From positions 186,001 through 250,000 of the forward strand of contig NZ_JAIQWW010000006.1 of the NCBI RefSeq assembly GCF_020164455.1: a stretch of DNA of 64,000 nucleotides, read 5' to 3'. Below are positions 52,731-62,523 of this stretch, one piece after another. Each line of letters opens with the position of its first letter. The stretch's first letter is position 1. The position numbers were made by a program, and so were the translations under genes. The notes below the pieces were generated by a model. The model searched no databases and was not told the DNA's origin. It saw nothing but the letters and a program-made list of their open reading frames with translations. This DNA comes from Phyllobacterium chamaecytisi (GTDB lineage Bacteria > Pseudomonadota > Alphaproteobacteria > Rhizobiales > Rhizobiaceae).

Positions 52731-53255
52731 CTACAGTCGAAATCGCCTCTCGAACATCCAGACCGGCTCCTCCGTATAGGTCGTTTCGGCAATCTTGCGG
52801 AAACCGTTCTTTTCAGCGATCCGCTGCGATGCAGCGTTTTCCGGAGATATGATGCAGACCGCCCGATCGTGCTTGAAGAAAGCATCACCCCAGGCGACCA
52901 CCTTGGCAAGGGCTTCACTTCCGAAGCCTTTGCCGTGGATTTCCGGCGCGAGAACCCAGCCCATCTCCGGCGTATCGCCAATGCGCGGTTCCATATCGCG
53001 CTCGAAATTGCCAAAGCCGAGCTCTCCAACGAAACGTCCGCTTGCCTTCTCTTGCATCGCCCAGAAACCGTAGCCAATGAGCTGCCACATACCGGCATAA
53101 CGCAAGAGCCTTGCCCAGGATTGCTCCCGCGTGGAGGGCTTGCCCGAGATGTATTTATACACCGAAGAATGCGCCCACATTGCATGGAGCGCCTCAAAAT
53201 CCTCGCGCTTGTGAGGACGCAGGATGAGACGTTTGGTTTCAAGCGTTGGAATCAC
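52731..53255 (-). CDS. GNAT N-acetyltransferase (RimJ/RimL-like)
   Basis: 174 residues from GTG 53255, which has GGAGACCAG upstream; the frame is open to 53360, but those codons overlap coaBC. It begins with LETKRLILRPHKREDFEAL, the RimJ/RimL pattern. The acetyl-CoA loop is PEIHGKGFGSEALAKV and the C-terminal SPENAASQRIAEKNGFRKI is typical. The acceptor (N-terminal amine, antibiotic or small molecule) cannot be told. It follows coaBC by about 23 bases. Confidence 0.87.
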   Translation of the reverse strand: MIPTLETKRLILRPHKREDFEALHAMWAHSSVYKYISGKPSTREQSWARLLRYAGMWQLIGYGFWAMQEKASGRFVGELGFGNFERDMEPRIGDTPEMGWVLAPEIHGKGFGSEALAKVVAWGDAFFKHDRAVCIISPENAASQRIAEKNGFRKIAETTYTEEPVWMFERRFRL

Positions 53256-53278
53256 GATTCTGGTCTCCTGATCCACAC

Positions 53279-54667
53279 TTAAACTTCCACCGTCTGCAAT
53301 GCAGCTGCTATTTTCGCTGCCAGGCGCTCCGCGACCTCTTCCTTGCTCATATCCGGCCATTCCTCGACCCCTGATCGGGTGACAATCCGCACGGCGTTGC
53401 GGTCGCCGCCCATGACACCGGTGGCGTGGCTGACATCATTGGCGACGATCCAGTCCGCCCCCTTCTTGTCGAGCTTCCGCTTGGCATTGGCAAGCAGGTC
53501 CTGTGTCTCGGCAGCAAAGCCGACGACCAGACGCGGACGCGATTTGCTGTGACCCACCCCGGCAAGAATGTCCGGATTTTCGATCATCTGTAGCGCCGGA
53601 GCTTTTTCACCCGGCTTCTTCTTGATCTTTTCGCCCGCTTCGTTCGCGGTGCGCCAATCCGCAACGGCAGCGACCATGATGGCGGCATCGGCAGGCAAAA
53701 GCTGCTCCACGGCATCGCGCATTTCACGTGCCGTTGAGACGTGGATCACTGCAACATCTTCCGGATCCGGGATCGTGACGGGACCAGAGACCAGACGGAC
53801 CGTTGCGCCGAGCCTGGCAAGGGCCGCGGCAATGGCGTGGCCCTGCTTTCCGGACGAGCGGTTGGCGATATAGCGAACCGGATCAATGGGTTCGTGGGTC
53901 GGCCCCGAGGTCATGACAATGGTTTTCCCCGCCAGCGGTTTCGGCCTGCGGTCGAGCAGCTTTTCAATAGCACCGACAATCTCAAGCGGTTCCGCCATAC
54001 GGCCATCTCCGCTTTCACCACTCTCCGCCATTTCGCCCTTGTTGGGGCCGACAAAACGAATGCCGTCCTTTTGAAGCACGGCGCGATTTCGCCTCGTTGC
54101 CGGATGGTTCCACATTCTGGGATTCATCGCCGGCGCTATCAGCACGCGTTTATCGGTAGCCAGGAGGATCGCCGAAGCCAAATCATTGGCAAGGCCAGTC
54201 GCCATCTTTGCCATCAGGTCAGCTGTTGCCGGCGCGACGACGATCAAATCAGCCTCCCGGGACAGGCGGATATGGCCGACATCATGCTCGTCCTCGCGCG
54301 AGAAGAGTTCCGTGAAAACCTTGTCAGCTGCGAGCGCACCCACTGCCAGTGGCGTTACGAATTCTTCTGCCGCCTTGGTCAGGACCGGACGCACCTGTGC
54401 GCCACGCTCGCGCAGACGCCGGATAAGATCGAGGCATTTATAGGCTGCGATTCCCGCACCGATGATCAGCAGGATGCGACGCCCGGATAACGCGCCCGGG
54501 GCATGGATCGTCGTCGACGTTGCGGAGGTCTCTATCGAAACTGCGTTTCCTAGTTCCCCAAGGACAAGCCGTACTTCTTCTTCCATCGAGCGCCCATGCG
54601 CCGCGGCGCGCAAACGCAGCTTTTCCTTGATGGAACCGTCAAGATTGCGAATGGTAATACTGGCCAT
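53279..54667 (-). CDS. coaBC: Bifunctional phosphopantothenoylcysteine decarboxylase/phosphopantothenate-cysteine ligase with N-terminal ribbon-helix-helix domain
   Basis: 462 residues; two steps of coenzyme A synthesis. CoaC half: ILLIIGAGIAAYKCLDLIRRL, the PXMNXXMW motif as PAMNPRMW and the FMN-binding ADLIVVAPATADLMAKMA. CoaB half: TSGPTHEPIDPVRYIANRSSG, AAVADWR and a Lys of KKKPGEKAP. Before these, residues 1-45 (MASITIRNLDGSIKEKLR, HGRSMEEEVRLVLGE) are a FitA/VapB-like ribbon-helix-helix, an antitoxin-type DNA-binding or dimerisation motif unusual on an essential enzyme. ATG 54667 puts this domain at the very N-terminus. Confidence 0.93.
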   Translation of the reverse strand: MASITIRNLDGSIKEKLRLRAAAHGRSMEEEVRLVLGELGNAVSIETSATSTTIHAPGALSGRRILLIIGAGIAAYKCLDLIRRLRERGAQVRPVLTKAAEEFVTPLAVGALAADKVFTELFSREDEHDVGHIRLSREADLIVVAPATADLMAKMATGLANDLASAILLATDKRVLIAPAMNPRMWNHPATRRNRAVLQKDGIRFVGPNKGEMAESGESGDGRMAEPLEIVGAIEKLLDRRPKPLAGKTIVMTSGPTHEPIDPVRYIANRSSGKQGHAIAAALARLGATVRLVSGPVTIPDPEDVAVIHVSTAREMRDAVEQLLPADAAIMVAAVADWRTANEAGEKIKKKPGEKAPALQMIENPDILAGVGHSKSRPRLVVGFAAETQDLLANAKRKLDKKGADWIVANDVSHATGVMGGDRNAVRIVTRSGVEEWPDMSKEEVAERLAAKIAAALQTVEV

Positions 54668-54735
54668 ATGATTGCGCCCGCCCCGATAAAGATTGCCGAA
54701 ATGCAATCATTGCAATCACATTAGCCGATATATAC

Positions 54736-56313
54736 CTAGCTGAGAAGCTCATAGGTGATGATGACAAGACAAATTGCAATCACCCAGAGCGCGATACGCC
54801 CCGAGCGTGTATGGCGGGCCTCAGCCTTGCCGATAGCCTGTGCCGTCTGTTCGTCAAATCGCAAACCCTGTTCCGCCATCCTGTCGAATTCCTTCGACAG
54901 CCGGTCAGCGCGCCCGACCAATTCGGGCACCTGGCGGGCCAGATGCAGGACTGCCTGAGCCCCTTCACGCGCATCGATGAGAATGCCCTGCGGCCCTAGA
55001 TTGCGGCGAATCCAGCTCCCAACCACCGGTTCCGAAGCCTTCCACATGTTGAAATGCGGATCCAGCGTGCGCGATACCCCCTCGACCACAACCATGGTCT
55101 TCTGCAGCATGACAAGTTCGGGCCGCGTTTCCATGTCGAAGAGTTCTGTGACCTCGAAGAGCAGCGTGAGCAACTTTGCCATGGAAATGGTTTCGGCAGG
55201 TTGGCCATGGATTGGCTCGCCGATGGCGCGGATGGCCTGTGCAAAGCTCGCCACATCATGCCGGTGCGGCACATATCCAGCCTCGAAATGCACTTCGGCA
55301 ACACGGACATAATCGCGCGTTATGAAGCCGTAGAGGATTTCCGCGAGAAAACGGCGCTCCTTCTTGCCAAGCCGGCCGGTGATGCCGAAATCCACCGCAA
55401 CGATATGGCCCTCGTCGTCGACGAACAGATTGCCGGGGTGCATGTCTGCGTGGAAGAAGCCGTCGCGCAATGTATGGCGCAGGAATGACTGGATCAGCGT
55501 TTCGGCGAGCTTGATGAGGTTGTGTCCGGCTGCGCGCAAGCCCTCGATGTCCGACATTTTCACGCCATCGATCCACTCGAGGGTCAGGACATCGCGTCCA
55601 GTCCGCTCCCAATCGACAGTCGGAACACGAAACCCCGGATCATCCTTGGTGTTCTCGCCGATCTCCGAGAGCGCGGCGGCCTCAAGGCGCAAGTCCATCT
55701 CGATACGGGTCGTCTGTGCCAGCGTACGGGTAACTTCAATCGGGCGCAGGCGGCGCGTGGCAGGTACATAGCGCTCCTGCCATCTTGCCACCAGAAAGAA
55801 ACTCTCGAGGTCGTTGTTGAAACGCTGGCGCACACCTGGGCGCACGACCTTGACCGCAACCTTCTTGATGTCGCCATTGCTTGCAACGAAGGCCGGGTGC
55901 ACCTGTGCAATCGATGCCGCAGCAATTGGTTCATCAAGACTTACGAAAAGGTCGGACACAGTCCGTCCAAGCGAACCCTCGATAGCCTTGATCGAAGCGT
56001 CCATAGGGAAAAAATCGAGCTGATCCTGCAAGAGTGCCAGATCGTCGGCCACTTCGGTCCCGACCACATCGGGCCGTGTTGCGAGGAACTGCCCGAGCTT
56101 GACGTAGGACGGGCCAAGCTTGTTGATGGCGCGCGACATGCGCTCGGAGCGCTGCGCCGTCATGGCGCGGCGGCGGGCCAAGAGGCCGGCCATCCGGTGA
56201 CCGAAGGCGGGGAGACCACTCAGGCCCTCGGCTGGCAAAGCGGATATGACGCCTTCACGCGTCATGATCCATCCGGCCCGCATCAGGCGAAATATTGCTG
56301 CAGGACTACTCAT
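54736..56313 (-). CDS. ubiB: Ubiquinone biosynthesis regulatory kinase-like protein UbiB
   Basis: 525 residues. Atypical ADCK/ABC1 kinase-like protein required for ubiquinone synthesis at the membrane. The KxGQ motif (KLGQFLATRPD), the Lys/Glu of the nucleotide site, the catalytic-loop-like FFHADMHPGNLF and DFGITGRLG are present. A C-terminal hydrophobic helix (about residues 500-523) is the membrane anchor. ATG 56313 starts eight bases after ubiE ends, and the frame continues upstream without motifs. Confidence 0.95.
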   Translation of the reverse strand: MSSPAAIFRLMRAGWIMTREGVISALPAEGLSGLPAFGHRMAGLLARRRAMTAQRSERMSRAINKLGPSYVKLGQFLATRPDVVGTEVADDLALLQDQLDFFPMDASIKAIEGSLGRTVSDLFVSLDEPIAAASIAQVHPAFVASNGDIKKVAVKVVRPGVRQRFNNDLESFFLVARWQERYVPATRRLRPIEVTRTLAQTTRIEMDLRLEAAALSEIGENTKDDPGFRVPTVDWERTGRDVLTLEWIDGVKMSDIEGLRAAGHNLIKLAETLIQSFLRHTLRDGFFHADMHPGNLFVDDEGHIVAVDFGITGRLGKKERRFLAEILYGFITRDYVRVAEVHFEAGYVPHRHDVASFAQAIRAIGEPIHGQPAETISMAKLLTLLFEVTELFDMETRPELVMLQKTMVVVEGVSRTLDPHFNMWKASEPVVGSWIRRNLGPQGILIDAREGAQAVLHLARQVPELVGRADRLSKEFDRMAEQGLRFDEQTAQAIGKAEARHTRSGRIALWVIAICLVIITYELLS

Positions 56314-56320
56314 GCTGCGA

Positions 56321-57097
56321 TCACAGCTTCCAGCCGGAATGCAGCGCGGCAACACCACCAGTGAAATTGCGCCAGCTAACCCGTTCGAACCCGGCCTTGC
56401 GGATCATCTCGGCAAAATCGGACTGGCGCGGAAACTTGCGGATGGATTCCACCAGATATTGATAGCTGTCCGCATCGCCGGTCACGGCCTTGCCGATCTT
56501 TGGAATGGCATTGAACGACCACGCGTCATAAATTTTGTCGAGGACCGGCAATTCCACCTCGGAGAATTCGAGGCAAAGGAAGCGCCCGCCGGGCTTCAGC
56601 ACACGAAAAGCCTCCGCCAATGCCCGATCGATATGCGGCACGTTGCGGATACCGAAGGCGATCGTATAAGCGTCGAAACGTGCATCCTCAAAGGGAAGTT
56701 CTTCAGCATTGGCCTCTACAAACTCGGTATTGTCGGCAAGCCCCTGTTTTTCGGCGCGATCGCGGCCGACGCCAAGCATCGAACCATTGATATCAAGGAT
56801 TGTCGCATGGGCATTGCGGTTTGACGCCTCAACAATACGGAAGGCAACGTCGCCGGTGCCGCCCGCCACGTCGAGCACTTTCCAGCCGGCCGTTTTTGAG
56901 GGGGCGAGCCAGGCAATCATCGAATCCTTCCAGACACGATGCAGGCCGCCGGACATCAAATCATTCATCACGTCATAGCGTTTGGCGACGCGGTGGAAGA
57001 CGTCATTGACGCGTGTCTGCTTTTCCCCATCGCTGACATCCTGAAACCCGAAGGACGTTTCCATGCCGCCGTGGGCACCGGTGCGTTGCTGGCTCAT
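56321..57097 (-). CDS. ubiE: Demethylmenaquinone/2-methoxy-6-polyprenyl-benzoquinol methyltransferase UbiE
   Basis: 258 residues. SAM-dependent C-methylation in ubiquinone synthesis. Motifs are [25 protein letters not shown] at the N-terminus, [13 protein letters not shown] (SAM motif I), FGIRNV and [13 protein letters not shown]. It precedes ubiB on the same strand, the usual alphaproteobacterial order. Confidence 0.95.
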   Translation of the reverse strand: MSQQRTGAHGGMETSFGFQDVSDGEKQTRVNDVFHRVAKRYDVMNDLMSGGLHRVWKDSMIAWLAPSKTAGWKVLDVAGGTGDVAFRIVEASNRNAHATILDINGSMLGVGRDRAEKQGLADNTEFVEANAEELPFEDARFDAYTIAFGIRNVPHIDRALAEAFRVLKPGGRFLCLEFSEVELPVLDKIYDAWSFNAIPKIGKAVTGDADSYQYLVESIRKFPRQSDFAEMIRKAGFERVSWRNFTGGVAALHSGWKL

Positions 57098-57209
57098 TGT
57101 GCTACCTGTTTTTCAAATCGCCAGAACCATAGAAGATTGAAACGCATAAGGCTATTGTCTCTTGCGCGGTGAAGCGCCGCGTTGATCTGTTTTGTCAGGG
57201 GTGACCGGG

Positions 57210-58229
57210 ATGGTTCTGAAAGCCGAATTGCATTGCCATATCGAAGGCGCCGCCTCACCCCGTCTGGTCGAACGGAAAGCCACTAAATATGGTGCCGACG
57301 TCTCCGCATTCATCCAGAATGGCAGATTCGTCTGGCATGATTTCACCTCGTTCCTGCGCGGATTCGATCAAGCTTCGATGCTTTTCCGCACGGCAGAGGA
57401 TTACGCGGATCTCGCGGAAGACTACCTTCTGTCGTTAAGCCGGCAAGACGCCATCTATTCGGAGTTTTTCATATCGACGGATCACGCCATTAGCGCAGGG
57501 CTCGACCCGCGGGCCTATATCGACGGGCTGGCGGAGGGCATCCAGCGTGCAAAAGCCGCGACGGGAATACAGTGCCGGATGATTGCCACAGGCCTGCGTC
57601 ATAAGGGACCGGAAGCCGTCACAGCAGCGGCACAATATATCGCCGCTAATCCGCATCCCCTCATCACCGGTTTCGGCATGGCGGGCGATGAGCGCATGCA
57701 TTACCCTGGCGATTTTGCGGCTGCATTCGAGATCGCGCGTGATGCGGGGCTCGGCATCACTGTGCATGCGGGCGAGCTTGCGGGGTGGGAAAGCGTGGCT
57801 GACGCGCTAGACGCTCTGAAACCCGCGCGCATTGGCCATGGTGTTCGCGCGATTGAAAATGCCGATCTGGTTCAACGGCTGGCCGAGGAGCAGGTCGTTC
57901 TGGAATGCTGTCCCGGTTCGAATATCTCGCTGGGCGTCTACCCGGATTTTCCATCGCATCCTTTTGCCGCGCTTGCCGAAGCTGGCGTCCCGATAACGCT
58001 CAATGCCGACGATCCACCTTATTTCCATACGGATCTTGCGCGCGAATATGAGATCGCAGCCACATATTTCGGCTATGACGACGTGAAGCTGACGGAAGTT
58101 ACAGCGACGGCGCTCAAGGCCGCTTTTGTCGATGAAGACACGAGAACTGTACTGCTGGAGCGGCTCTATCCGGACAAAACTGTGCGCGTTGCCGATGAGG
58201 TCTTTGCAGGATCAGTCTCAAGCAGCTAA
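57210..58229 (+). CDS. add: Adenosine/adenine deaminase family amidohydrolase
   Basis: 339 residues. Zinc aminohydrolase: AELHCHIEG (two metal His), the catalytic Glu in VHAGE, a His in GHGVRAI and the metal Asp in LNADDPPYF. It deaminates adenosine (or adenine) to inosine (or hypoxanthine). Length fits both, so the adenosine versus adenine specificity is open. ATG 57210 has AGGGG upstream. It opens the salvage region with upp downstream. Confidence 0.88.
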   Translation: MVLKAELHCHIEGAASPRLVERKATKYGADVSAFIQNGRFVWHDFTSFLRGFDQASMLFRTAEDYADLAEDYLLSLSRQDAIYSEFFISTDHAISAGLDPRAYIDGLAEGIQRAKAATGIQCRMIATGLRHKGPEAVTAAAQYIAANPHPLITGFGMAGDERMHYPGDFAAAFEIARDAGLGITVHAGELAGWESVADALDALKPARIGHGVRAIENADLVQRLAEEQVVLECCPGSNISLGVYPDFPSHPFAALAEAGVPITLNADDPPYFHTDLAREYEIAATYFGYDDVKLTEVTATALKAAFVDEDTRTVLLERLYPDKTVRVADEVFAGSVSSS

Positions 58230-58235
58230 GAACCG

Positions 58236-58360
58236 TCTTGAAACTCTACTGTGGCCGTCATCTGACGTGGTTTTCTGCGCTTCCGGTGCTCACGTACTTA
58301 ATGTACGCTGCGCTCCGGTTCTCGAAGACCACTCCATCTGACTCGCCGCAGCGACTTTCA
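58236..58360. repeat. Large imperfect palindrome between add and upp
   Basis: Arms of about 60 bases (gaaactct...cacgtactt and its inverse ...tctgactcgccgcagcgactttc) with a CGTAC-ttaat-GTACG centre. It is a different family from the CCCTCCCC and GCAATTCC repeats. It could attenuate add transcription or stabilise its 3' end. Confidence 0.7.
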
Positions 58361-58406
58361 AAACAGGCTCCAAAGTCTGCAGAATTTCTAGTAAGAGGGG
58401 TTTCCA

Positions 58407-59033
58407 ATGGGCGTGACGATTGTTTCCCACCCGCTTGTCCAGCACAAGCTTACCATAATGCGCGACAAGGATACCTCTACCGCGGGCTTCCGGCGACTGC
58501 TCAAGGAAATATCGCTGCTCCTTTGCTATGAGGTGACGCGTGACCTGCAATTGACCAATATCCGTATCGAGACTCCTCTGACGGAAATGGATTCGCCGGT
58601 AATCGAGGGCAAGAAACTGGTTTTCGCCTCGATCCTCCGGGCGGGCAACGGCTTGCTCGAAGGCATGCTTGACCTCGTTCCCGCTGCACGGGTCGCGCAT
58701 ATCGGGCTTTACCGTGATCATGAGACGTTGCTGCCGGTCGAGTATTATTTCAAGGCGCCTGAGGATATAGTCAACCGGCTAATTATCGTGGTCGACCCGA
58801 TGCTTGCAACGGCCAACTCCGCTATCGCCGCCATCCAGAAGCTGAAGGATCGCGGCGCCAGCAATATCCGCTTTCTCTGCCTTCTCGCGGCACCGGAAGG
58901 TATCGAGCGCTTTACAAATGCGCATCCGGACGTGCAGGTTTTCACCGCAGCGATCGACAGTCATTTGAATGAGAAGGGCTATATTGTTCCCGGCCTCGGT
59001 GATGCCGGCGACCGCATGTACGGGACGAAATAA
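58407..59033 (+). CDS. upp: Uracil phosphoribosyltransferase
   Basis: 208 residues. Makes UMP from uracil and PRPP. The PRPP-binding region is [18 protein letters not shown], with the uracil-binding [13 protein letters not shown] end and the [15 protein letters not shown] loop. Preceded by GAGGGG. It is convergent with deoA, one base apart. Confidence 0.95.
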   Translation: MGVTIVSHPLVQHKLTIMRDKDTSTAGFRRLLKEISLLLCYEVTRDLQLTNIRIETPLTEMDSPVIEGKKLVFASILRAGNGLLEGMLDLVPAARVAHIGLYRDHETLLPVEYYFKAPEDIVNRLIIVVDPMLATANSAIAAIQKLKDRGASNIRFLCLLAAPEGIERFTNAHPDVQVFTAAIDSHLNEKGYIVPGLGDAGDRMYGTK

Positions 59034-60350
59034 TCAGGGTCCTACCCGACGAAGCACTGGGGCAATCGTGCGGGGTTTGCGCTCGGAAAACCCGTAGGCG
59101 GCCTGGATTACCTTTACTGCTGCTGCTGCATCGGCGTCGGTTCGGGCGTGGACCAAGGCAATCGGTTCTCCCTCTTCCATTCTTGCCCCGATTGGCTGTA
59201 GCGCCGTGATGCCGACCGCATGATCGATGGGGTCCTGCGGGCGAATGCGCCCACCGCCGAGTGTAACGACAGCCACCCCGACAGCGCGCGTATCAACGGC
59301 CGCAACATAGCCTGCCTGCGCGGCTTTGACTTCATGCGTGATGGGCGCAACAGCCAGATGGTGCCGGGTCCGGGTGATGAAATCCGTTGGCCCGCCGAGG
59401 CCGGCGACCATCCGGCCGAAAATCTCCGCCGCCTTGCCACTGCTCAAGGCTTCCCTTGCCTTGTCGGTTGCGGCTTTATGATTTGGGGCAAGCTTGGCCG
59501 AAACCAGCATCTCTGCGGCAAGTGCCAGCGTGACCGCTTCAAGCCGGGTGTCACGCCGGTCCCCGGTCAGGAAATCGACGGCATTCCTGACCTCGACCGC
59601 ATTGCCGGCGGCAAGTGCCAGAGGTTCGTTCATATCCGTGAGAACGGCGGTCGTTGTCAGCCCGGCTCCAGCCGCGACCGCCACAATACTTTCAGCCAAT
59701 GACACAGCATCGCGGTTTCTCGTCATAAAGGCGCCATTGCCCGATTTCACATCCAGTACCAGCGCATTGAGGCCAGCGGAAAGTTTCTTGGACAGGATTG
59801 AAGCGGTGATAAGCGGGATCGATTCGACGGTCGCCGTCACATCGCGGATCGAATAGAACCGCTTGTCGGCGGGTGCCAGATTGGCAGTCTGGCCGATGAT
59901 TGCGCAACCGACCTCGTGGACGACCTTGCGGAACAAAGCGTTGTCGGGTTGGCTGCGATAGCCGGGGATTGAGTCCATCTTGTCGAGCGTACCACCCGTA
60001 TGACCGAGCCCACGTCCCGAGATCATCGGCACGTAAGCACCGCAGGCTGCTACGATTGGCGCGAGTATCAGCGAAACGTTGTCACCAACGCCGCCAGTCG
60101 AATGCTTGTCGACGGCAGGCCCGGGCAAGTCCGACCAATCAAGAATATCGCCGGAATCGCGCATGGCCAAGGTGAGTGCCACGGCTTCGTCCCGTTTCAT
60201 GCCATTGAAGAATATGGCCATGGCAAAGGCGGCAACCTGTCCCTCGGTGATCGACCCTGAACTCATCGCATTGATGAAAGCCGTGATATCGGCAGCGTCC
60301 AGAGTATGACCGTCGCGCTTTCGCCGGATAATTTCTTGCGGCAACAACAT
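59034..60350 (-). CDS. deoA: Thymidine phosphorylase
   Basis: 438 residues. Phosphorolysis of thymidine/deoxyuridine to base and deoxyribose-1-P. Signature DKHSTGGVGDNVSLIL and SGRGLGHTGGTLDK are present, with the C-terminal pyrimidine-nucleoside phosphorylase barrel domain. It ends the minus-strand salvage operon, three bases after the PNP gene. Confidence 0.95.
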   Translation of the reverse strand: MLLPQEIIRRKRDGHTLDAADITAFINAMSSGSITEGQVAAFAMAIFFNGMKRDEAVALTLAMRDSGDILDWSDLPGPAVDKHSTGGVGDNVSLILAPIVAACGAYVPMISGRGLGHTGGTLDKMDSIPGYRSQPDNALFRKVVHEVGCAIIGQTANLAPADKRFYSIRDVTATVESIPLITASILSKKLSAGLNALVLDVKSGNGAFMTRNRDAVSLAESIVAVAAGAGLTTTAVLTDMNEPLALAAGNAVEVRNAVDFLTGDRRDTRLEAVTLALAAEMLVSAKLAPNHKAATDKAREALSSGKAAEIFGRMVAGLGGPTDFITRTRHHLAVAPITHEVKAAQAGYVAAVDTRAVGVAVVTLGGGRIRPQDPIDHAVGITALQPIGARMEEGEPIALVHARTDADAAAAVKVIQAAYGFSERKPRTIAPVLRRVGP

Positions 60351-60353
60351 TGC

Positions 60354-61154
60354 TTAGCCTATCTCCCGGATCAGTACACGGATGATCTTCTGAAGACGGG
60401 CGCCGCCCTTCGGCGCAACATCCTTGGTTTCCTCATGCGAAAGTTCCGCGCCGGTCATGCCTGCCCCATAATTCGTGACTACTGAACAAGCGGCAACACG
60501 CAGTCCAAAGAACCGCGCCAGGATGACTTCCGGAACAGTGGACATGCCGACCGCGTCAGCGCCCATAGTTCGTGCCATGCGAATTTCAGCCGGCGTTTCA
60601 AAGGATGGACCCGAAAACCACATGTAGACACCCTGTTCCAGCTTTTCATTGACCTCGCCGGCAGCAAGGAGAAACGCGTCTTTCAGTTGTCTGTCATAGG
60701 CTGTCGTCATGCCGACGAAGCGCTGGTCGGACGGTTCGCCGATGAGAGGATTGAGTCCGGAGAAGTTGATATGATCATCGATCAGCATCAGACTGCCCGG
60801 TGCAAGATCGTGTCGGACCGAGCCGGCCGCATTGGTGAGAATCAGCATCTCGACGCCGAGATCGGCCAGCGCAGCGATAACCGGCCGCATGACCGAGGCA
60901 TCTCCCTTCTCGTAATAATGAGCACGACCCGCCAGCACCAGAACCGGCTTACCCGAGAGGTAACCGGCAACGATCTCCCCCGCATGGCCGGAAACGCCGC
61001 TATGCGGGAAGCCGGGCAGGTCACCATAAGGAATGCGAACCGCGTCTTCCACGGCATCGACCAGCGAACCGAGACCGGAGCCGAGGACAAGCGCAACACG
61101 CGGCGCCAAACCATTGAGCCTCTGAATAAGCGCGCTGGTCGCAGGTGCGATCAT
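60354..61154 (-). CDS. punA: Purine-nucleoside phosphorylase, trimeric class
   Basis: 266 residues. Splits purine nucleosides with phosphate. VALVLGSGLGSL, GRAHYYE, LTNAAGS, the substrate Glu/Met of MWFSGPSFETPAEIR and MSTVPE identify the class I trimeric PNP (not the hexameric DeoD class). It overlaps cdd by ATGA and precedes deoA, so nucleosides entering through the permeases can be processed at once. Confidence 0.92.
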   Translation of the reverse strand: MIAPATSALIQRLNGLAPRVALVLGSGLGSLVDAVEDAVRIPYGDLPGFPHSGVSGHAGEIVAGYLSGKPVLVLAGRAHYYEKGDASVMRPVIAALADLGVEMLILTNAAGSVRHDLAPGSLMLIDDHINFSGLNPLIGEPSDQRFVGMTTAYDRQLKDAFLLAAGEVNEKLEQGVYMWFSGPSFETPAEIRMARTMGADAVGMSTVPEVILARFFGLRVAACSVVTNYGAGMTGAELSHEETKDVAPKGGARLQKIIRVLIREIG

Positions 61155-61552
61155 GTGGCACGCTTGCCCAAAACGTCCGCCTCGAAGCCGTAAGGGAAAA
61201 TATCCTTCATGGTCAGTGTTTCAACGATGCCATTATTATCGCAAAGGTGCAGGCGGGTATCTGGCCCAGCGAACTCCGCCAAGCGCTGACGGCAGCCTCC
61301 GCAAGGCGTGCATTTCGCCTTCTTTTCTGCGACGACTGCGATATCCGTGATCGTACCGCCGCCACCCATGACGAACTGCCCCAGCGCAGTCGTTTCGGCA
61401 CACCAGCCTTCAGGATAGGAGATTACCTCGATATTGCAGCCGGAGTAGATGCGTCCGTCGCTGGTACGAATGGCCGCTCCAACCGGAAATTGCGAATAGG
61501 GTGAATGCGTCTTCTGCATGGCGGCGAACGCCGCATCGAACAGGTCTTTCAT
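61151..61552 (-). CDS. cdd: Cytidine deaminase
   Basis: 133 residues from ATG 61552, which overlaps the permease stop. Homotetrameric-type deaminase: SGCNIEVISYPEGWCAETTALGQ (Cys and catalytic Glu) and PCGGCRQRLAEF (two zinc Cys). It converts cytidine to uridine. The start is placed at the overlap because the upstream codons are inside the permease gene in another frame. Confidence 0.94.
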   Translation of the reverse strand: MKDLFDAAFAAMQKTHSPYSQFPVGAAIRTSDGRIYSGCNIEVISYPEGWCAETTALGQFVMGGGGTITDIAVVAEKKAKCTPCGGCRQRLAEFAGPDTRLHLCDNNGIVETLTMKDIFPYGFEADVLGKRAT

Positions 61553-62523
61553 TATCTCTCTTTCACATAAGCGACACCGCCGGCCTTTGGCGGGATCGCC
61601 TTGCCGATGAAACCGGCCAGAAGCACAACGGTCAATATATAGGGCAGAGCCTGCATGAATTGCACCGGCACCTCGCCGATAAGCGGCACCGGATGGCCCT
61701 GCATGCGTATTCCCACAGCGTCGAGAAAGCCGAACAGAAGGCACGCGAACATGGCCTGAACCGGACGCCATTTGGCGAAGATCAATGCCGCGAGCGCGAT
61801 ATAACCCTTACCGGCAGTCATGTCCTTGACGAAACCGGCCCCTTGCGCCGTCGCCAGATAGGCGCCCGCGATACCGCAAAGTACGCCGCAACAGATCACT
61901 GCGCGGTAGCGCAGCCATGGCACCGAAATACCAGCCGTATCCACAGCCGCCGGGTTTTCGCCAACCGCGCGCAGTCGCAGGCCAAAACGCGTGCGATAGA
62001 GCACCCACCACGTAAAAGGCACAAGCAGGAATGCGAGATAGACCAGCACCGAATGGCCGGAGATGAGTTCGTAGTAGAGCGGGCCGACGACCGGTACACC
62101 GCGCATGGCTTCTGCACCCGGAAGATTGATCGGATTGAAGCGCGCAGCATTCGGCAAGGAAGGCGTGCGCCCGCCCTGGCTGAACCATGCCTGGCCGAGG
62201 ATGACGGTCGTGCCGGCCGCAATGAAATTGATCGCAACGCCCGAGACAATCTGATTGCCGCGGTGGGTGATGGACGCGAAACCATGCACGAGGCCAAGCG
62301 CGACCGATACCAAAACTGCCGCGAGCAACGCGAGGTAAGCAGAACCAAACCAGGTCGCGACTGCACCGGCGGCAAAGGCACCTGCCAACATCTTGCCCTC
62401 AAGGCCAATGTCGAAGATGCCGGCGCGCTCCGAATAGAGCCCCGCAAGACAGGCAAGCAGGAGAGGCGCCGAAAGCCTGATGGTCGAATCGAAAAGCTGC
62501 AGGACCGTTGTAAAAGGATCCAT
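61552..62523 (-). CDS. Nucleoside-type ABC transporter permease (second)
   Basis: 323 residues with about 9 hydrophobic segments. BPD_transp_2 family (COG1079), as in the NupQ/YufQ and BmpC-type transporters that import nucleosides. Characteristic GLEGKMLAGAFAA near the N-terminus, NQIVSGVAINFIAAG, RAVGENPAAVDTAGI and AGFIGKAIPPKAGG at the end. It overlaps the preceding permease by TGATG and cdd by one base. Confidence 0.9.
   Translation of the reverse strand: MDPFTTVLQLFDSTIRLSAPLLLACLAGLYSERAGIFDIGLEGKMLAGAFAAGAVATWFGSAYLALLAAVLVSVALGLVHGFASITHRGNQIVSGVAINFIAAGTTVILGQAWFSQGGRTPSLPNAARFNPINLPGAEAMRGVPVVGPLYYELISGHSVLVYLAFLLVPFTWWVLYRTRFGLRLRAVGENPAAVDTAGISVPWLRYRAVICCGVLCGIAGAYLATAQGAGFVKDMTAGKGYIALAALIFAKWRPVQAMFACLLFGFLDAVGIRMQGHPVPLIGEVPVQFMQALPYILTVVLLAGFIGKAIPPKAGGVAYVKER

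Noticed and set aside
58236-58360. tRNA or riboswitch at the add-upp palindrome
   Set aside because: It is a long symmetric hairpin without tRNA arms or a known aptamer pattern, so it is listed as a repeat.
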